From NCBI GenBank assembly GCA_017444645.1, contig JAFSWG010000037.1:27308-91307 (forward strand): a stretch of 64,000 nt of DNA. The letters are read 5' to 3'. Below, in pieces: positions 1 to 10,844 of the stretch. Numbering within the stretch: position 1 is the stretch's first letter; every line of letters begins with the position of its first letter. Origin of the DNA: Acholeplasmatales bacterium. Lineage in GTDB: Bacteria; Bacillota_I; Bacilli_A; Acholeplasmatales; Anaeroplasmataceae. Position numbers and translations under genes: made by a program. The notes under the pieces are model-generated. The model did no database searches, was not told the origin of the DNA, and was given only the letters and a program-made list of their open reading frames with translations.

Positions 1-117
1 ATTTGTGAAAATGTAGATTTCGTTATACAAAATTCGAAGTTTTAATTAAAATGCAAAATATTATTTTATTTAATCAAAAAATTCAAAAATGATATGCGGA
101 AAAACGACTATTTTTCG

Positions 118-146
118 TTGACATAATAGTGTTTTTTTCATATAAT
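118..146 (+). promoter_or_regulatory. Sigma-A type promoter of the ilv/leu operon
   Basis: A perfect TTGACA (118-123) and a perfect TATAAT (141-146) are separated by 17 bases. The leader to the ilvN start is only about 45 bases. It holds a small ctagc/gctag inverted repeat (166-180), too short for a T-box riboswitch. Confidence 0.85.
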
Positions 147-196
147 AGAGGGGTATATTTTAAAACTAGCATAAAGCTAGTAGAAAGGAGCTAATA

Positions 197-703
197 GTGG
201 CTAAACATACATTATCAGTATTAGTAAATAATCATATGGGTGTTTTATCAAGAGTTTCCGGATTGTTCTCTAGACGTGGATTTAGTATTGAAAGCTTATC
301 TTCAGGTACTACAGAGAATAAAAAGGTTGCAAGAATGACTATTGTGGTTGACTGCGATACTATAGAGTTCAATCAAATTAAAAACCAACTTGCAAAGCTT
401 ATGGACGTTGTCGCAATTAGTGAAGCAAAGGATGATGACTCAGTAATGAGAGAGCTTGCTTTAATCAAGATTGATTGCCAAAGCGATAAGCGTAGTCAAA
501 TTATGGAAATAGTTAATATATTTAGAGCTCATGTTGTCGATGTTACTAATAGTTCTATGATTTTGGAAATTACAGGTGATAAGAGTAAAATCACTGCACT
601 AATTTCTATGCTTGATGAGTTCGGAATTAAAGAGGTTATCCGAACAGGCGTTACTGCAATCGCAAGAGGCGAAAGCGAATTAAAAAATAATGCATTAGAC
701 TAA
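197..703 (+). CDS. ilvN: Acetolactate synthase small (regulatory) subunit
   Basis: This 168-residue protein is the regulatory partner of the acetolactate synthase catalytic subunit, encoded at the far end of the operon (8046-9713). The N-terminal ACT domain is clear (residues 3-75, with the VLVNNHMGVLSRVSGLFSRRG segment typical of IlvN/IlvH), followed by the C-terminal ALS small-subunit domain. The length is normal for the family. In known homologues the ACT domain binds valine or another branched-chain amino acid for feedback inhibition; that is expected here but not shown. The start is GTG, 6 bases after AAAGGAG. It is the first gene of the operon, behind a consensus promoter. Confidence 0.93.
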   Translation: MAKHTLSVLVNNHMGVLSRVSGLFSRRGFSIESLSSGTTENKKVARMTIVVDCDTIEFNQIKNQLAKLMDVVAISEAKDDDSVMRELALIKIDCQSDKRSQIMEIVNIFRAHVVDVTNSSMILEITGDKSKITALISMLDEFGIKEVIRTGVTAIARGESELKNNALD

Positions 704-706
704 TAA

Positions 707-1765
<1,059 letters not shown>

Positions 1766-1795
1766 TCTTTAAAAATAATTTTGAATTTAGACTAA

Positions 1796-1828
1796 GGTGG
1801 AAGCATTGATTTGCTTTCCACTTTTGTC
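1796..1828 (+). terminator. Weak hairpin between ilvC and cimA (partial terminator or processing site)
   Basis: GTGGAAGCA (1797-1805) can pair with TGCTTTCCAC (1812-1821) with one bulge, followed by TTTTG. It is weaker than the operon's final terminator. It could attenuate transcription into cimA or stabilise the ilvNC message. Confidence 0.4.
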
Positions 1829-1851
1829 ATATATATTAGGGGGTGTTTTTC

Positions 1852-3420
1852 TTGAATGTCAAGGTATTTGATTCGACATTAAGAGATGGTGCCCAGGCAG
1901 AAGGAATAAGTTTTCTTGTAGGCGACAAGATAAAGGTTGCCCAAGCTCTTGATGAATTAGGAGTCGATTATATTGAAGCAGGAAATCCTGGTTCAAATAA
2001 GAAGGACTTAGAATTTTTCAAGCAAGCAACAAAGCTTGAATTTAAACATTCTAAGCTAGTTGCATTTGGTAGTACTAGAAGATGTAATTCTTTGGCAGCT
2101 TCAGATGCTAATTTAAAAGCATTACTTGAAGCTCGCACTGAATATGTTTGTATATTTGGTAAGTCGTGGGATTTTCATGTCGAAAGTATAATCGGCACAA
2201 CTAAAGAAGAAAATCTAAATATGATTAAGGACTCAATTTCATTTTTAATTCAAAATGGAAAAAAGGTTTTCTATGATGCAGAGCATTTCTTTGATGGTTA
2301 TAAAAACAACAAGGAATATGCAATTGAAACATTGAAGGCAGCTGAAGAAGCAGGTGCTGAGACTTTAATATTATGTGATACTAATGGTGGTACCTTCCCG
2401 GATGAAATGGTAGATATCATTGGTGAAGTGAAAAAAGTTGTTAAAACTCCACTTGGAATTCATGCACATAATGATTCAGGTATGGCAGTTGCATGTAGTG
2501 TCTTATCCGTAGTTGCAGGATGCACTCAAGTCCAAGGTACATTCTTAGGTTATGGTGAAAGATGTGGAAATGCAAATCTAGCTGCAATAATAGCTAACCT
2601 TGAGTTAAAAAAGAATATTAAATGCTTACCAGATGGAAATTTAGTAAAGCTTACACCAATCGCTAAAGCAATTGCTGAGATTTCTAATTTTAAGCTAGAA
2701 TCTAATTTACCATATGTTGGTTCATCAGCATTTGCTCATAAAGCAGGAATGCATATTGATGGTGTATATAAGAATTCTAAATCATTTGAGCATGTATCAC
2801 CTGATTTAGTTGGTAACGAAAGAAAATTCTTAATTAGTGAGGTTGCAGGTAAGTCAACAGTACTTGCTAAAATAAATAAAGTTTATCCTGATGTTAAAAA
2901 GGATGATCCAAGATTATCACTAATTATTGATACTATAAAGAACATGGAATATGGTGGATACCAATTCGATGGAGCTGATGCTTCATTCGAACTTATTGTT
3001 CATAAAGCATTTGGTAATTTTAAACCATTCTTTGAAGTTAAAAACTTCAAAACAATTGGTGAAGGCCCATCTAATTCTAAAGAATTTAGTGCATCTGCAA
3101 TAATCAATGTAATTGTTGAGGATACTGAAGAAGTTACTGGAGCAAATGGTGATGGTCCAGTTGATGCATTAAATAGAGCCCTAAGAAAGGCTATTGGTAA
3201 ATTCTATCCAGTATTAAACAAAGTATCACTTGCTGATTACAAGGTTCGTATACTTGATGGAAAAGAAGCAGCTACAGCTGCAAAAACAAGAGTTATTATT
3301 GAATCAACTAATGGAAAAATGAGCTGGTCTACAGTTGGTGTTTCAAAAGATATTATTGAAGCATCATTTAAAGCATTAATTGATTCTATTGAATATATAT
3401 TATATAAGGAGAATAAATAA
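1852..3420 (+). CDS. cimA: (R)-citramalate synthase, CimA type
   Basis: The protein belongs to the isopropylmalate/citramalate synthase superfamily. It condenses pyruvate with acetyl-CoA to citramalate, the first step of the threonine-independent isoleucine route. The N-terminal TIM barrel has [10 protein letters not shown] near the start and the metal-binding HAHNDSG motif. The [16 protein letters not shown] and [11 protein letters not shown] segments resemble the CimA subfamily (TIGR00977) rather than LeuA. A C-terminal LeuA-type allosteric domain begins around residue 395. A TTG start at 1852 is preferred because AGGGGG (1839-1843) lies 8 bases before it; a GTG at 1843 would overlap that site. 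About 522 residues, as usual for CimA. No separate leuA is present in the window. Confidence 0.85.
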   Translation: MNVKVFDSTLRDGAQAEGISFLVGDKIKVAQALDELGVDYIEAGNPGSNKKDLEFFKQATKLEFKHSKLVAFGSTRRCNSLAASDANLKALLEARTEYVCIFGKSWDFHVESIIGTTKEENLNMIKDSISFLIQNGKKVFYDAEHFFDGYKNNKEYAIETLKAAEEAGAETLILCDTNGGTFPDEMVDIIGEVKKVVKTPLGIHAHNDSGMAVACSVLSVVAGCTQVQGTFLGYGERCGNANLAAIIANLELKKNIKCLPDGNLVKLTPIAKAIAEISNFKLESNLPYVGSSAFAHKAGMHIDGVYKNSKSFEHVSPDLVGNERKFLISEVAGKSTVLAKINKVYPDVKKDDPRLSLIIDTIKNMEYGGYQFDGADASFELIVHKAFGNFKPFFEVKNFKTIGEGPSNSKEFSASAIINVIVEDTEEVTGANGDGPVDALNRALRKAIGKFYPVLNKVSLADYKVRILDGKEAATAAKTRVIIESTNGKMSWSTVGVSKDIIEASFKALIDSIEYILYKENK

Positions 3421-3422
3421 TC

Positions 3423-4700
3423 ATGGGAATGACAATGACACAAAAAATCCTTGCAGCTCATGCAGGATTAAAAGAAGTAACTGCTGGTCAATTAATTACT
3501 TGTAAGCTTGATTTAGTACATGGTAATGATATCACTACACCAGTTGCAGTAAATGTATTTAAAAACATTCATGTAAATGAAGTATTTGATAAGAATAAGG
3601 TTTCAATTGTTCCTGATCACTTTGTTCCTAACAAAGATATTAAATCAGCTGAACAATGCAAATATATTAGAGAATTTGCAAGAGAAAAAGGAGTTGTAAA
3701 CTTCTTTGAAGTTGGCCAAATGGGTATTGAGCATGCCTTACTTCCTGAAAAAGGTTTAGTAGTTGCAGGTGATGTTGTAATTGGTGCTGACTCTCATACA
3801 TGTACTTATGGTGCACTTGGTGCTTTCTCTACAGGTGTTGGTTCAACAGATATGGCTGTTGGTATGGCAACTGGTGAAGCATGGTTTAAGGTACCTTCAG
3901 CAATCAAATTTAATTTAATTGGTAAGTTAAATAAGGATTGTAGTGGTAAAGATGTTATCCTACACATTATCGGTATGATTGGTGTAGATGGTGCATTATA
4001 TAAATCAATGGAATTCGATGGACCTGGTCTAAAGAATTTAACAATGGATTCTCGTTTATGTATGGCTAACATGGCTATTGAAGCTGGTGCTAAGAACGGA
4101 ATCTTCGCTGTTGATGATTTAACATTAGAATATTGCAAGAGCCATTCAAAGAAGACTCCTGTAGTTTATAAAGCAGATGCAGATGCTAAGTATGACGCAG
4201 TTTATGATATCGATTTATCAAAGATTCGTCCAACTGTTGCATTCCCACATTTACCAGAAAATACAAAGACAGTAGATGAAATTGGTGAAAAAGAAGTTAA
4301 GATTGACCAAGTAGTAATCGGTTCTTGTACAAATGGTCGTATGGAAGATTTAAGAATTGCTCGTGATATCTTAAAGGGTAAGAAGGTTGATTCAACTGTA
4401 AGAGCAATTATTATTCCTGGTACTCAAAAGATTTATTTAGAAGCAATCGCAGAAGGAATTATCCAAGATTTAGTAGAAGCAGGTTGTGCTGTATCTACTC
4501 CAACTTGTGGACCATGTCTAGGTGGTTATATGGGTATTTTAGCTGCAGGTGAAAGATGCGTTTCTACAACTAACAGAAACTTCGTTGGTCGTATGGGACA
4601 TGTTGATTCTGAGGTATATCTTGCATCTCCTGCAACAGCCGCAGCATCAGCATTAACAGGATATATTACAAATCCTGATAAATTTGTGGAGGTAAAGTAA
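3423..4700 (+). CDS. leuC: 3-isopropylmalate/citramalate dehydratase large subunit
   Basis: This is the large subunit of the aconitase-superfamily isomerase with a 4Fe-4S cluster. It works with LeuD on isopropylmalate or, in the citramalate route, on citramalate. It starts [15 protein letters not shown], typical of the shorter LeuC2/HacA-like class, and is 425 residues long. The GADSHTC motif and the cluster cysteines are visible (GSCTNGR around residue 300, and CGPCLGG around residue 360). It begins 2 bases after cimA and is followed by leuD after 1 base, so it is tightly coupled. Confidence 0.93.
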   Translation: MGMTMTQKILAAHAGLKEVTAGQLITCKLDLVHGNDITTPVAVNVFKNIHVNEVFDKNKVSIVPDHFVPNKDIKSAEQCKYIREFAREKGVVNFFEVGQMGIEHALLPEKGLVVAGDVVIGADSHTCTYGALGAFSTGVGSTDMAVGMATGEAWFKVPSAIKFNLIGKLNKDCSGKDVILHIIGMIGVDGALYKSMEFDGPGLKNLTMDSRLCMANMAIEAGAKNGIFAVDDLTLEYCKSHSKKTPVVYKADADAKYDAVYDIDLSKIRPTVAFPHLPENTKTVDEIGEKEVKIDQVVIGSCTNGRMEDLRIARDILKGKKVDSTVRAIIIPGTQKIYLEAIAEGIIQDLVEAGCAVSTPTCGPCLGGYMGILAAGERCVSTTNRNFVGRMGHVDSEVYLASPATAAASALTGYITNPDKFVEVK

Positions 4701-4701
4701 A

Positions 4702-5226
4702 ATGAACGCTAAGGGTAAAGTATTTAAATATGGCGCAGATATCGATACAGATGTAATTATTCCTGCAAGATATCTTAATACATCAGTTCCTGCAGAATTA
4801 GCAAAGCACTGTATGGAAGATTCTAAGCAAGATATTAATGCTGGCTTAGCACCATTCTCACAAAGAGTAACTCCAGGTGCTATTATGGTAGCTGATAAGA
4901 ACTTCGGTTGTGGTTCTTCAAGAGAGCATGCTCCTATCGCAATTAAGGCTTGTGGAGTATCTTGTGTTATTGCTAAAACATTCGCAAGAATTTTCTATAG
5001 AAACTCAATTAACATTGGTTTACCTATTCTTGAATGTCCTGAAGCAGTTGAAAATATTAATGATGGTGATACTGTATCAGTTAATTTTGATTCAGGTGTT
5101 ATCAAAAATGAAACAACTGGAAAGGAATTCCAAGCTCAACCATTCCCACCATTCATGCAAGAAATTATTCAATGCGGTGGTTTAATTAATAAGATTAATA
5201 AGAAGTTTGATGAGGAGAAAAAGTAA
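4702..5226 (+). CDS. leuD: 3-isopropylmalate/citramalate dehydratase small subunit
   Basis: The swivel-domain subunit partners LeuC. Visible features are the N-terminal [18 protein letters not shown] segment and the [10 protein letters not shown] motif that contacts substrate. At 174 residues it matches the compact LeuD2 class that pairs with the 420-residue LeuC type. It lies between leuC and leuB with almost no spacer. Its last codons contain the GAGGAG binding site used by leuB. Confidence 0.93.
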   Translation: MNAKGKVFKYGADIDTDVIIPARYLNTSVPAELAKHCMEDSKQDINAGLAPFSQRVTPGAIMVADKNFGCGSSREHAPIAIKACGVSCVIAKTFARIFYRNSINIGLPILECPEAVENINDGDTVSVNFDSGVIKNETTGKEFQAQPFPPFMQEIIQCGGLINKINKKFDEEKK

Positions 5227-5227
5227 A

Positions 5228-6334
5228 ATGGCAAAGAAGACATTTAATATCGTAACATTACCTGGTGATGGTATTGGTCCAGATATCGTAAAACAAGCTG
5301 TAAAAGTAATCAATAGAATTGGTGAAATTTATGGTTATACATTTAATATTACAGAAAAGAGAATGGGTGGTATCGCTATCGATATGGATGGCTGTTCACT
5401 TCCTCAAGATACAATTGATGCAGCTTTAGCATCAGATGCAGTATTACTAGGAGCTGTAGGTGGTCCTAAATGGGATAATCTTCCAAATGGTGACCGTCCT
5501 GAAAAAGGTCTTTTAGGTATTCGTGGAGCTTTAAAGCTTTATGCTAACTTAAGACCTGCAGTATTATATCCACAATTACAACATACTTCACCATTAAAGG
5601 CTGAAATCATTGGTGAAGGCTTAGATATTTTAGTTGTACGTGAATTAACTGGTGGTATGTATTTCGGTGAAAAAGCTAATTCACCTAAATTCAATCCTGA
5701 AAATCCTGATTGCTGGGCTTCAGATTTAGAGAAGTATTCAGTATTTGAAATTGAAAGAATTTTAAAGACTGGTTTTGATGCAGCAAGAAAGAGAAATCAT
5801 AAATTATGCTGTGTACATAAAGCAAATGTACTTGAATCTTCAAGATTATGGAGAGCAGTATTTGATAGAGTAAAGAAAGATTATCCAGATGTTGAGACAT
5901 CAGAAATGTATGTTGATAATGCAGCAATGCAATTAGTTAGAAACCCTAGACAATTTGACGTTATCGTTACATCAAATATCTTTGGTGATATCTTAACTGA
6001 TGAAGCATCTCAAGTAGCTGGTTCAATTGGTATGTTAGCATCTGCATCTTTAGGTGCAGGTACTCTTGGTTTATATGAGCCAATCCATGGTTCAGCACCA
6101 GATATCGCTGGTAAGAACTTAGCTAACCCACTTGCAACTATCCTTTCAGTACCAATGATGTTCAGATATTCACTTGGTTTAATGAAGGAAGCTGACGCAA
6201 TTGATAAAGCTGTTATGGATGTATTAAACGCTGGTTATAGAACTGGTGATATCTTTAATAAAGATTTAGACGATGCTTCTAAGAAGGTCGGAACAGAAGA
6301 AATGGGAGACCTTGTTGTAAAGGCATTAAAGTAA
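5228..6334 (+). CDS. leuB: 3-isopropylmalate (methylmalate) dehydrogenase
   Basis: This 368-residue isocitrate/isopropylmalate dehydrogenase-family enzyme performs NAD-dependent oxidative decarboxylation of 3-isopropylmalate or, in the citramalate route, of erythro-3-methylmalate to 2-oxobutyrate. GDGIGPDIV near the N-terminus, the NLRPA segment, the [13 protein letters not shown]g-binding motif and the [15 protein letters not shown] signature are all intact. The ATG at 5228 is preferred over an upstream in-frame start inside leuD because GAGGAG (around 5212-5216) is properly spaced for it. Confidence 0.94.
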   Translation: MAKKTFNIVTLPGDGIGPDIVKQAVKVINRIGEIYGYTFNITEKRMGGIAIDMDGCSLPQDTIDAALASDAVLLGAVGGPKWDNLPNGDRPEKGLLGIRGALKLYANLRPAVLYPQLQHTSPLKAEIIGEGLDILVVRELTGGMYFGEKANSPKFNPENPDCWASDLEKYSVFEIERILKTGFDAARKRNHKLCCVHKANVLESSRLWRAVFDRVKKDYPDVETSEMYVDNAAMQLVRNPRQFDVIVTSNIFGDILTDEASQVAGSIGMLASASLGAGTLGLYEPIHGSAPDIAGKNLANPLATILSVPMMFRYSLGLMKEADAIDKAVMDVLNAGYRTGDIFNKDLDDASKKVGTEEMGDLVVKALK

Positions 6335-6365
6335 TTTAAAATTATAATTAATTTTGGAGGTTCAT

Positions 6366-8027
6366 ATGAAAAGTGATGTAGTTAAAAAGAGACCTGAAAT
6401 GGTTCCTAATAGATCATTATTTAAGGCACTAGGTTATACTGATGAAGAAATCGAAAGACCTTTAATTGGTGTTGTTTGTGCTAAAAGTGACATTGTCCCA
6501 GGACATGCTCATCTAGATAAAATTGCAGAAGCAGTTAAAACTGGTATTTTAATGGCTGGAGGTACTCCAATTGTGGTGCCAGCAATTGGTGTATGTGATG
6601 GTATAGCAATGGGACATGAAGGTATGAAATATTCATTAGTTACAAGAGAATTAATCGCTGATAGTACTGAATGTATGGCAAGAGCTCATGCTTTTGATGG
6701 TTTAGTTTTAATTCCTAACTGTGATAAAATCGTTCCTGGTATGCTAATGGGTGCATGTAGATTAAATTTACCTACAATCGTTTGTTCAGGTGGACCTATG
6801 CTTGCAGGTAGAGTAAATGGTCAAAAGACTTCATTATCATCTACATTTGAAGCAGTTGGTAAATATTTATCTGGTAAAATCACAGAAGAAGAATTACAAG
6901 AATATGAAGATCATTCTTGTCCTGGTTGTGGTTCTTGTTCAGGTATGTATACTGCAAACTCAATGAACTGTATGTGTGAAGTTTTAGGTATAGCACTTCC
7001 TGGTCATGGTACTATTCCTGCAGTATATGCAGATAGAATTAGATTAGCTAAGCACACTGGTATGAAAATCATGGACTTAGTTAAAAATAATGTAAAAATT
7101 AGAGATATTATTAATGAAAAATCACTTAGAAATGCCTTAACTATGGATATGGCACTTGGTTGTTCAACTAACACAATGCTTCATTTACCTGCAATTGCAC
7201 ATGAAGCAGGTGTTAATATCAATTTAGATATGGCAAATGAAATTTCAGAGCATACTCCTAATTTATGCCACTTAGCTCCAGCAGGTCATACATATATGGA
7301 AGACTTAAATGAAGCAGGTGGAATCCAAGCTGTTATGAAAGAAATTTCTAAGATTGATGGCGCATTAAACTTAGATTTATTAACTGTAACAGGTAAAACA
7401 ATAAGAGAAAATATTGCGAAAGCAATTAATAAGAATCCAGAAATCATTAGAACAATTGATAATGCATATTCAAAGATTGGTGGAATTGCTGTATTAAAGG
7501 GAAATTTAGCACTAAATGGTTGCGTTGTAAAACGTGGTGCCGTTGCTCCTGAAATGTTAAGACATACAGGTCCAGCTAAATGCTTTAATTCTGAAGAGGA
7601 AGCAATTGCTGCAATCGATGGTGGAAAGATTCAAAAGGGCGATGTAGTAGTAATTCGTTACGAAGGTCCTAAGGGAGGTCCTGGTATGAGAGAAATGCTA
7701 GCACCTACATCTAGAATCGCTGGTATGGGTCTTGATAAGGATTGTGCATTAATTACAGATGGTAGATTTTCTGGTGCTACACGTGGAGCATCGATTGGCC
7801 ACGTATCTCCAGAAGCTGCTGAAGGAGGATTAATTGGTCTAGTAGAAGATGGAGATATGATTGAAATCGATATTATTGGTTGTAAGATTAACCTTTTAGT
7901 ATCTGATGAAGAAATAGCAAAACGTAAAAAGAATTTCAAAATGGTATTAAAGCCAGTTACAGGATATCTATCTCGTTATAGAAAGCTTGTAACATCAGCA
8001 TCTACAGGTGCAATTTTTGAAGATTAA
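6366..8027 (+). CDS. ilvD: Dihydroxy-acid dehydratase
   Basis: The Fe-S dehydratase converts dihydroxyisovalerate or dihydroxymethylvalerate to the 2-keto acids. The 553 residues carry the usual family marks: [10 protein letters not shown] with a cluster Cys, [16 protein letters not shown], and the C-terminal [21 protein letters not shown] segment. The ATG at 6366 has GGAGG 5 bases upstream. It follows leuB by 31 bases in the same operon. Confidence 0.95.
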   Translation: MKSDVVKKRPEMVPNRSLFKALGYTDEEIERPLIGVVCAKSDIVPGHAHLDKIAEAVKTGILMAGGTPIVVPAIGVCDGIAMGHEGMKYSLVTRELIADSTECMARAHAFDGLVLIPNCDKIVPGMLMGACRLNLPTIVCSGGPMLAGRVNGQKTSLSSTFEAVGKYLSGKITEEELQEYEDHSCPGCGSCSGMYTANSMNCMCEVLGIALPGHGTIPAVYADRIRLAKHTGMKIMDLVKNNVKIRDIINEKSLRNALTMDMALGCSTNTMLHLPAIAHEAGVNINLDMANEISEHTPNLCHLAPAGHTYMEDLNEAGGIQAVMKEISKIDGALNLDLLTVTGKTIRENIAKAINKNPEIIRTIDNAYSKIGGIAVLKGNLALNGCVVKRGAVAPEMLRHTGPAKCFNSEEEAIAAIDGGKIQKGDVVVIRYEGPKGGPGMREMLAPTSRIAGMGLDKDCALITDGRFSGATRGASIGHVSPEAAEGGLIGLVEDGDMIEIDIIGCKINLLVSDEEIAKRKKNFKMVLKPVTGYLSRYRKLVTSASTGAIFED

Positions 8028-8045
8028 TTAAGGTAGGTGAGATTT

Positions 8046-9713
8046 ATGAAACTTAATGGTTCACAAATCATTGTAGAATGTTTAGTAGAGCAAGGTGTTG
8101 ATACAATCTTTGGTTATCCAGGTGGTGCAGTATTAAACATATATGATGAGCTTTACAAAAATCAAGATAGAATTAGACATATTTTAACAAGCCATGAACA
8201 AGGTGCATCTCATGCTGCTGATGGTTATGCTAGATCAACTGGTAAGGTAGGCGTAGTTTTAGCTACATCAGGTCCTGGTGCAACAAACCTAGTAACAGGT
8301 ATTGCTACTGCATATATGGATTCAGTTCCAGTTGTTGCAATCACAGGTAACGTACCTACATCGTTACTTGGTAAAGACTCTTTCCAAGAAGTTGATATTG
8401 CAGGTATTACAATGCCTATTACAAAGCATAATTATATTGTTAAAGATGTTAAAAATCTTGCTGATACAATTCGTGAAGCCTTCCAAATCGCAAGAAGCGG
8501 TAGACCTGGTCCAGTTTTAATCGATATTCCAAAGGATGTTACTGCAGCAGTTACAGAATATGAGCCAGTTAAAATTGATTTAACTAAGCCAGTAAAAACA
8601 TTACCTGAGATTTCTGATGAAAAAATTAAAGAAGTGGCTGAACTAATTATGGCAGCTAAAAAGCCATTCATTTATGCTGGTGGTGGAATTATTAAGAGTG
8701 ATTCATCTAAAGAATTAAATGAATTCGCAACAAAACTAGACATTCCAACTTCTACATCTTTAATGGGTATTGGTGCATTTGATCAAGCTAATAAATTATC
8801 AACAGGTTTAATTGGTATGCATGGTACAGTTGCATCTAATAAATGTGTTGTTGAATGTGATTTATTATTAGCACTTGGTGTTAGATTCTCAGATCGTGTA
8901 TTATCAAATCATAAGCATTTTGCCGAAAATGCAAAGATTATTCATGTTGATGTTGATCAAGCTGAAATTGATAAGAACATTAAAGATGATATAAGCCTAG
9001 TTATGGATTTAAAAGATTTCTTCCATAGAGTATCTAAATATATTTCAGAAAAGAAAAATCCTATTTGGCTAGCATTAGTTGAATCATGGAAGAATATTTT
9101 CACAGAAAATCAAGTATCTTCAAGCTTAAAGCCAAGATATTTCATGGAAGCAATTAACGAAGTAACAAATGGTAATTGTTTCATTACGACTGAAGTAGGA
9201 CAACATCAATTATGGGCTGCTCAATATTTTACATATAGAGAACCAAAGAGATTAATCACTTCAGGTGGTTTAGGTACAATGGGATTTGGTTTAGGTGCAT
9301 CTATTGGTACACAAGTAGGTAATCCAAATGCTTATGTATTCAATATCGCAGGTGATGGTTCATTCAGAATGAATATGAATGAATTATTAACTTGTGCTAA
9401 ATATAATTTGCCAGTATGCGTAGTTATCGCAAATAATGGTGTACTCGGTATGGTTAGACAATGGCAAACAGCATTCTATGATAAGCGCTATAGTCAAACT
9501 AACCTTGACACAGTTATTAATTATGAATATCTAGCAAAAGGTTTAGGTGTTGATTATTATTATGCTTCAACAAGAGCTGAATATAAAAAGGCTATTGAAG
9601 AAGTAGTAAAGAATAGAAGACCAGCTATTATTAATGCAATAGTTGATACAGATGAGAAAGTATTACCAATGGTTGCCCCAGGTAAACCTATTGATGATAT
9701 TATGTTAAAGTAA
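8046..9713 (+). CDS. ilvB: Acetolactate synthase large (catalytic) subunit
   Basis: This thiamine-diphosphate enzyme condenses two pyruvates, or pyruvate with 2-oxobutyrate. The 555 residues contain the three TPP-enzyme domains. FGYPGGAVLNIYDEL and the catalytic Glu in LTSHEQGASHAADGYAR are at the N-terminus. The TPP-binding GDGSFRMNMNELLTC...NNGVLGMVRQWQ block is in the last third. The ATG at 8046 follows AGGTGAG. It is the last gene of the operon, unusually far (7.3 kb) from its regulatory subunit ilvN, and is followed by a strong terminator. Confidence 0.95.
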   Translation: MKLNGSQIIVECLVEQGVDTIFGYPGGAVLNIYDELYKNQDRIRHILTSHEQGASHAADGYARSTGKVGVVLATSGPGATNLVTGIATAYMDSVPVVAITGNVPTSLLGKDSFQEVDIAGITMPITKHNYIVKDVKNLADTIREAFQIARSGRPGPVLIDIPKDVTAAVTEYEPVKIDLTKPVKTLPEISDEKIKEVAELIMAAKKPFIYAGGGIIKSDSSKELNEFATKLDIPTSTSLMGIGAFDQANKLSTGLIGMHGTVASNKCVVECDLLLALGVRFSDRVLSNHKHFAENAKIIHVDVDQAEIDKNIKDDISLVMDLKDFFHRVSKYISEKKNPIWLALVESWKNIFTENQVSSSLKPRYFMEAINEVTNGNCFITTEVGQHQLWAAQYFTYREPKRLITSGGLGTMGFGLGASIGTQVGNPNAYVFNIAGDGSFRMNMNELLTCAKYNLPVCVVIANNGVLGMVRQWQTAFYDKRYSQTNLDTVINYEYLAKGLGVDYYYASTRAEYKKAIEEVVKNRRPAIINAIVDTDEKVLPMVAPGKPIDDIMLK

Positions 9714-9718
9714 AAAAA

Positions 9719-9755
9719 TTAGGAAATGACAAAAATCATTTCCTTTTTTTCTTTT
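9719..9755 (+). terminator. Rho-independent terminator of the ilv/leu operon
   Basis: Perfect 9-bp stem AGGAAATGA (9721-9729)/TCATTTCCT (9735-9743) followed by a T-rich tract. Confidence 0.9.
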
Positions 9756-9812
9756 ATTTATACATAGTAAAGTATATAATAGAATAGTAATAATGTTTTA
9801 GGGGCTGATACA

Positions 9813-10835
9813 ATGAATTTAATCACATCAATATTAGCAATATCTATCGCAATGGTTTTATATATAGCTTTAATTGAAATATTCGCAGTTCTATTTAGAA
9901 TTACTGGTCTAACAAAGGAAAAAGCGAAATTTCAAGTGATTTCAATGATTACATGTGCCGGATATACAACAAGTGAAGCTGAAATAATCACAACAAATAG
10001 AATAAGAAGACGTTTAGCAATTGCTTGTATGATTTCAGGTAATTTATTTAATGTATTAATTATTTCCTTAATTATTAACTTAATTTCATCTATTTCAAGC
10101 GAAGGATTTAGAGAAGAACAATTAATGTGGATATTTATAATTCTAGGTTCTGTATTAATTATAATTCTATTCTCTAAAATTCCATTTATAGCTAGATTCT
10201 ATGAAAAAGTAATAGAAAAAATTGGTAGAAAAATGTTTAATAAGCGTGATAACGCCAATATATTAACAATGCTAGATTCATATGATAATGATGCGATTGT
10301 TGAAATATATATTAATAACATTCCAGATATTTTAGCTAATAAATCATTAATTGAATCTAATTTTAAGGCAACATATAACTTAAATATTTTAATGTTAAAA
10401 AGAGGTAATAGAACAATTGAAATAACTAAGGATACAGTTATTCAAAACAAGGATCAAATCATTGTATTTGGAAAAAAACAAGTAATAAAGGATTTATTCA
10501 CTTATAAAGTAGATGAGCAATATGAAGATGAAGTTATTAATTCATCTAAAGAAAATATTTTAAATTTAATTGATAATTATGGTAGTGATGCAATGGCAGA
10601 AGTTGAGATTCACATATTACCTGAAATATTAAATAATAAAAAGCTTTCTGAATCTGTAATTAAAACTGAGTATAATTTAAATGTATTAATGATTAAAAGA
10701 GAAGGAACACCTGTTCCTGTAACAAGAAATAGTATTATTAAGGAAAATGATACAATAATTATATTTGGTAATTATGCAAGTATAAAAAAGATTTTCCTTG
10801 AAGAAAAACAACTTAAAACAACTGAATCTAATTAG
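9813..10835 (+). CDS. Membrane protein with two tandem RCK_C (TrkA-C) domains
   Basis: The N-terminus has about three hydrophobic helices (roughly residues 3-25, 75-97 and 105-125). A conserved cytoplasmic loop, ITGLTKEKAKFQ...YTTSEAE, sits between the first two. Two RCK_C-like domains follow (about 150-230 and 240-325) and resemble each other: DAIVEIYI/DAMAEVEI, YNLNILMLKR/YNLNVLMIKR and DQIIVFG/DTIIIFG. RCK_C domains gate K+ channels and transporters, and in Firmicutes some bind c-di-AMP, so a role in ion homeostasis or its sensing is inferred. No channel selectivity filter is seen, so it may be a regulator rather than a transporter. Own leader after the ilvB terminator, with AGGGG before the ATG. 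Confidence 0.7.
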   Translation: MNLITSILAISIAMVLYIALIEIFAVLFRITGLTKEKAKFQVISMITCAGYTTSEAEIITTNRIRRRLAIACMISGNLFNVLIISLIINLISSISSEGFREEQLMWIFIILGSVLIIILFSKIPFIARFYEKVIEKIGRKMFNKRDNANILTMLDSYDNDAIVEIYINNIPDILANKSLIESNFKATYNLNILMLKRGNRTIEITKDTVIQNKDQIIVFGKKQVIKDLFTYKVDEQYEDEVINSSKENILNLIDNYGSDAMAEVEIHILPEILNNKKLSESVIKTEYNLNVLMIKREGTPVPVTRNSIIKENDTIIIFGNYASIKKIFLEEKQLKTTESN

Positions 10836-10844
10836 GAGGGCAAC

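Noticed and set aside
1..117. CodY box or T-box upstream of ilvN
   Set aside because: Several AT-rich partial matches to AATTTTCWGAAAATT exist, but none is close enough to call. No T-box sequence is present.
4910..5185. 91-codon frame inside leuD
   Set aside because: Alternative frame of a conserved gene without its own start signals.
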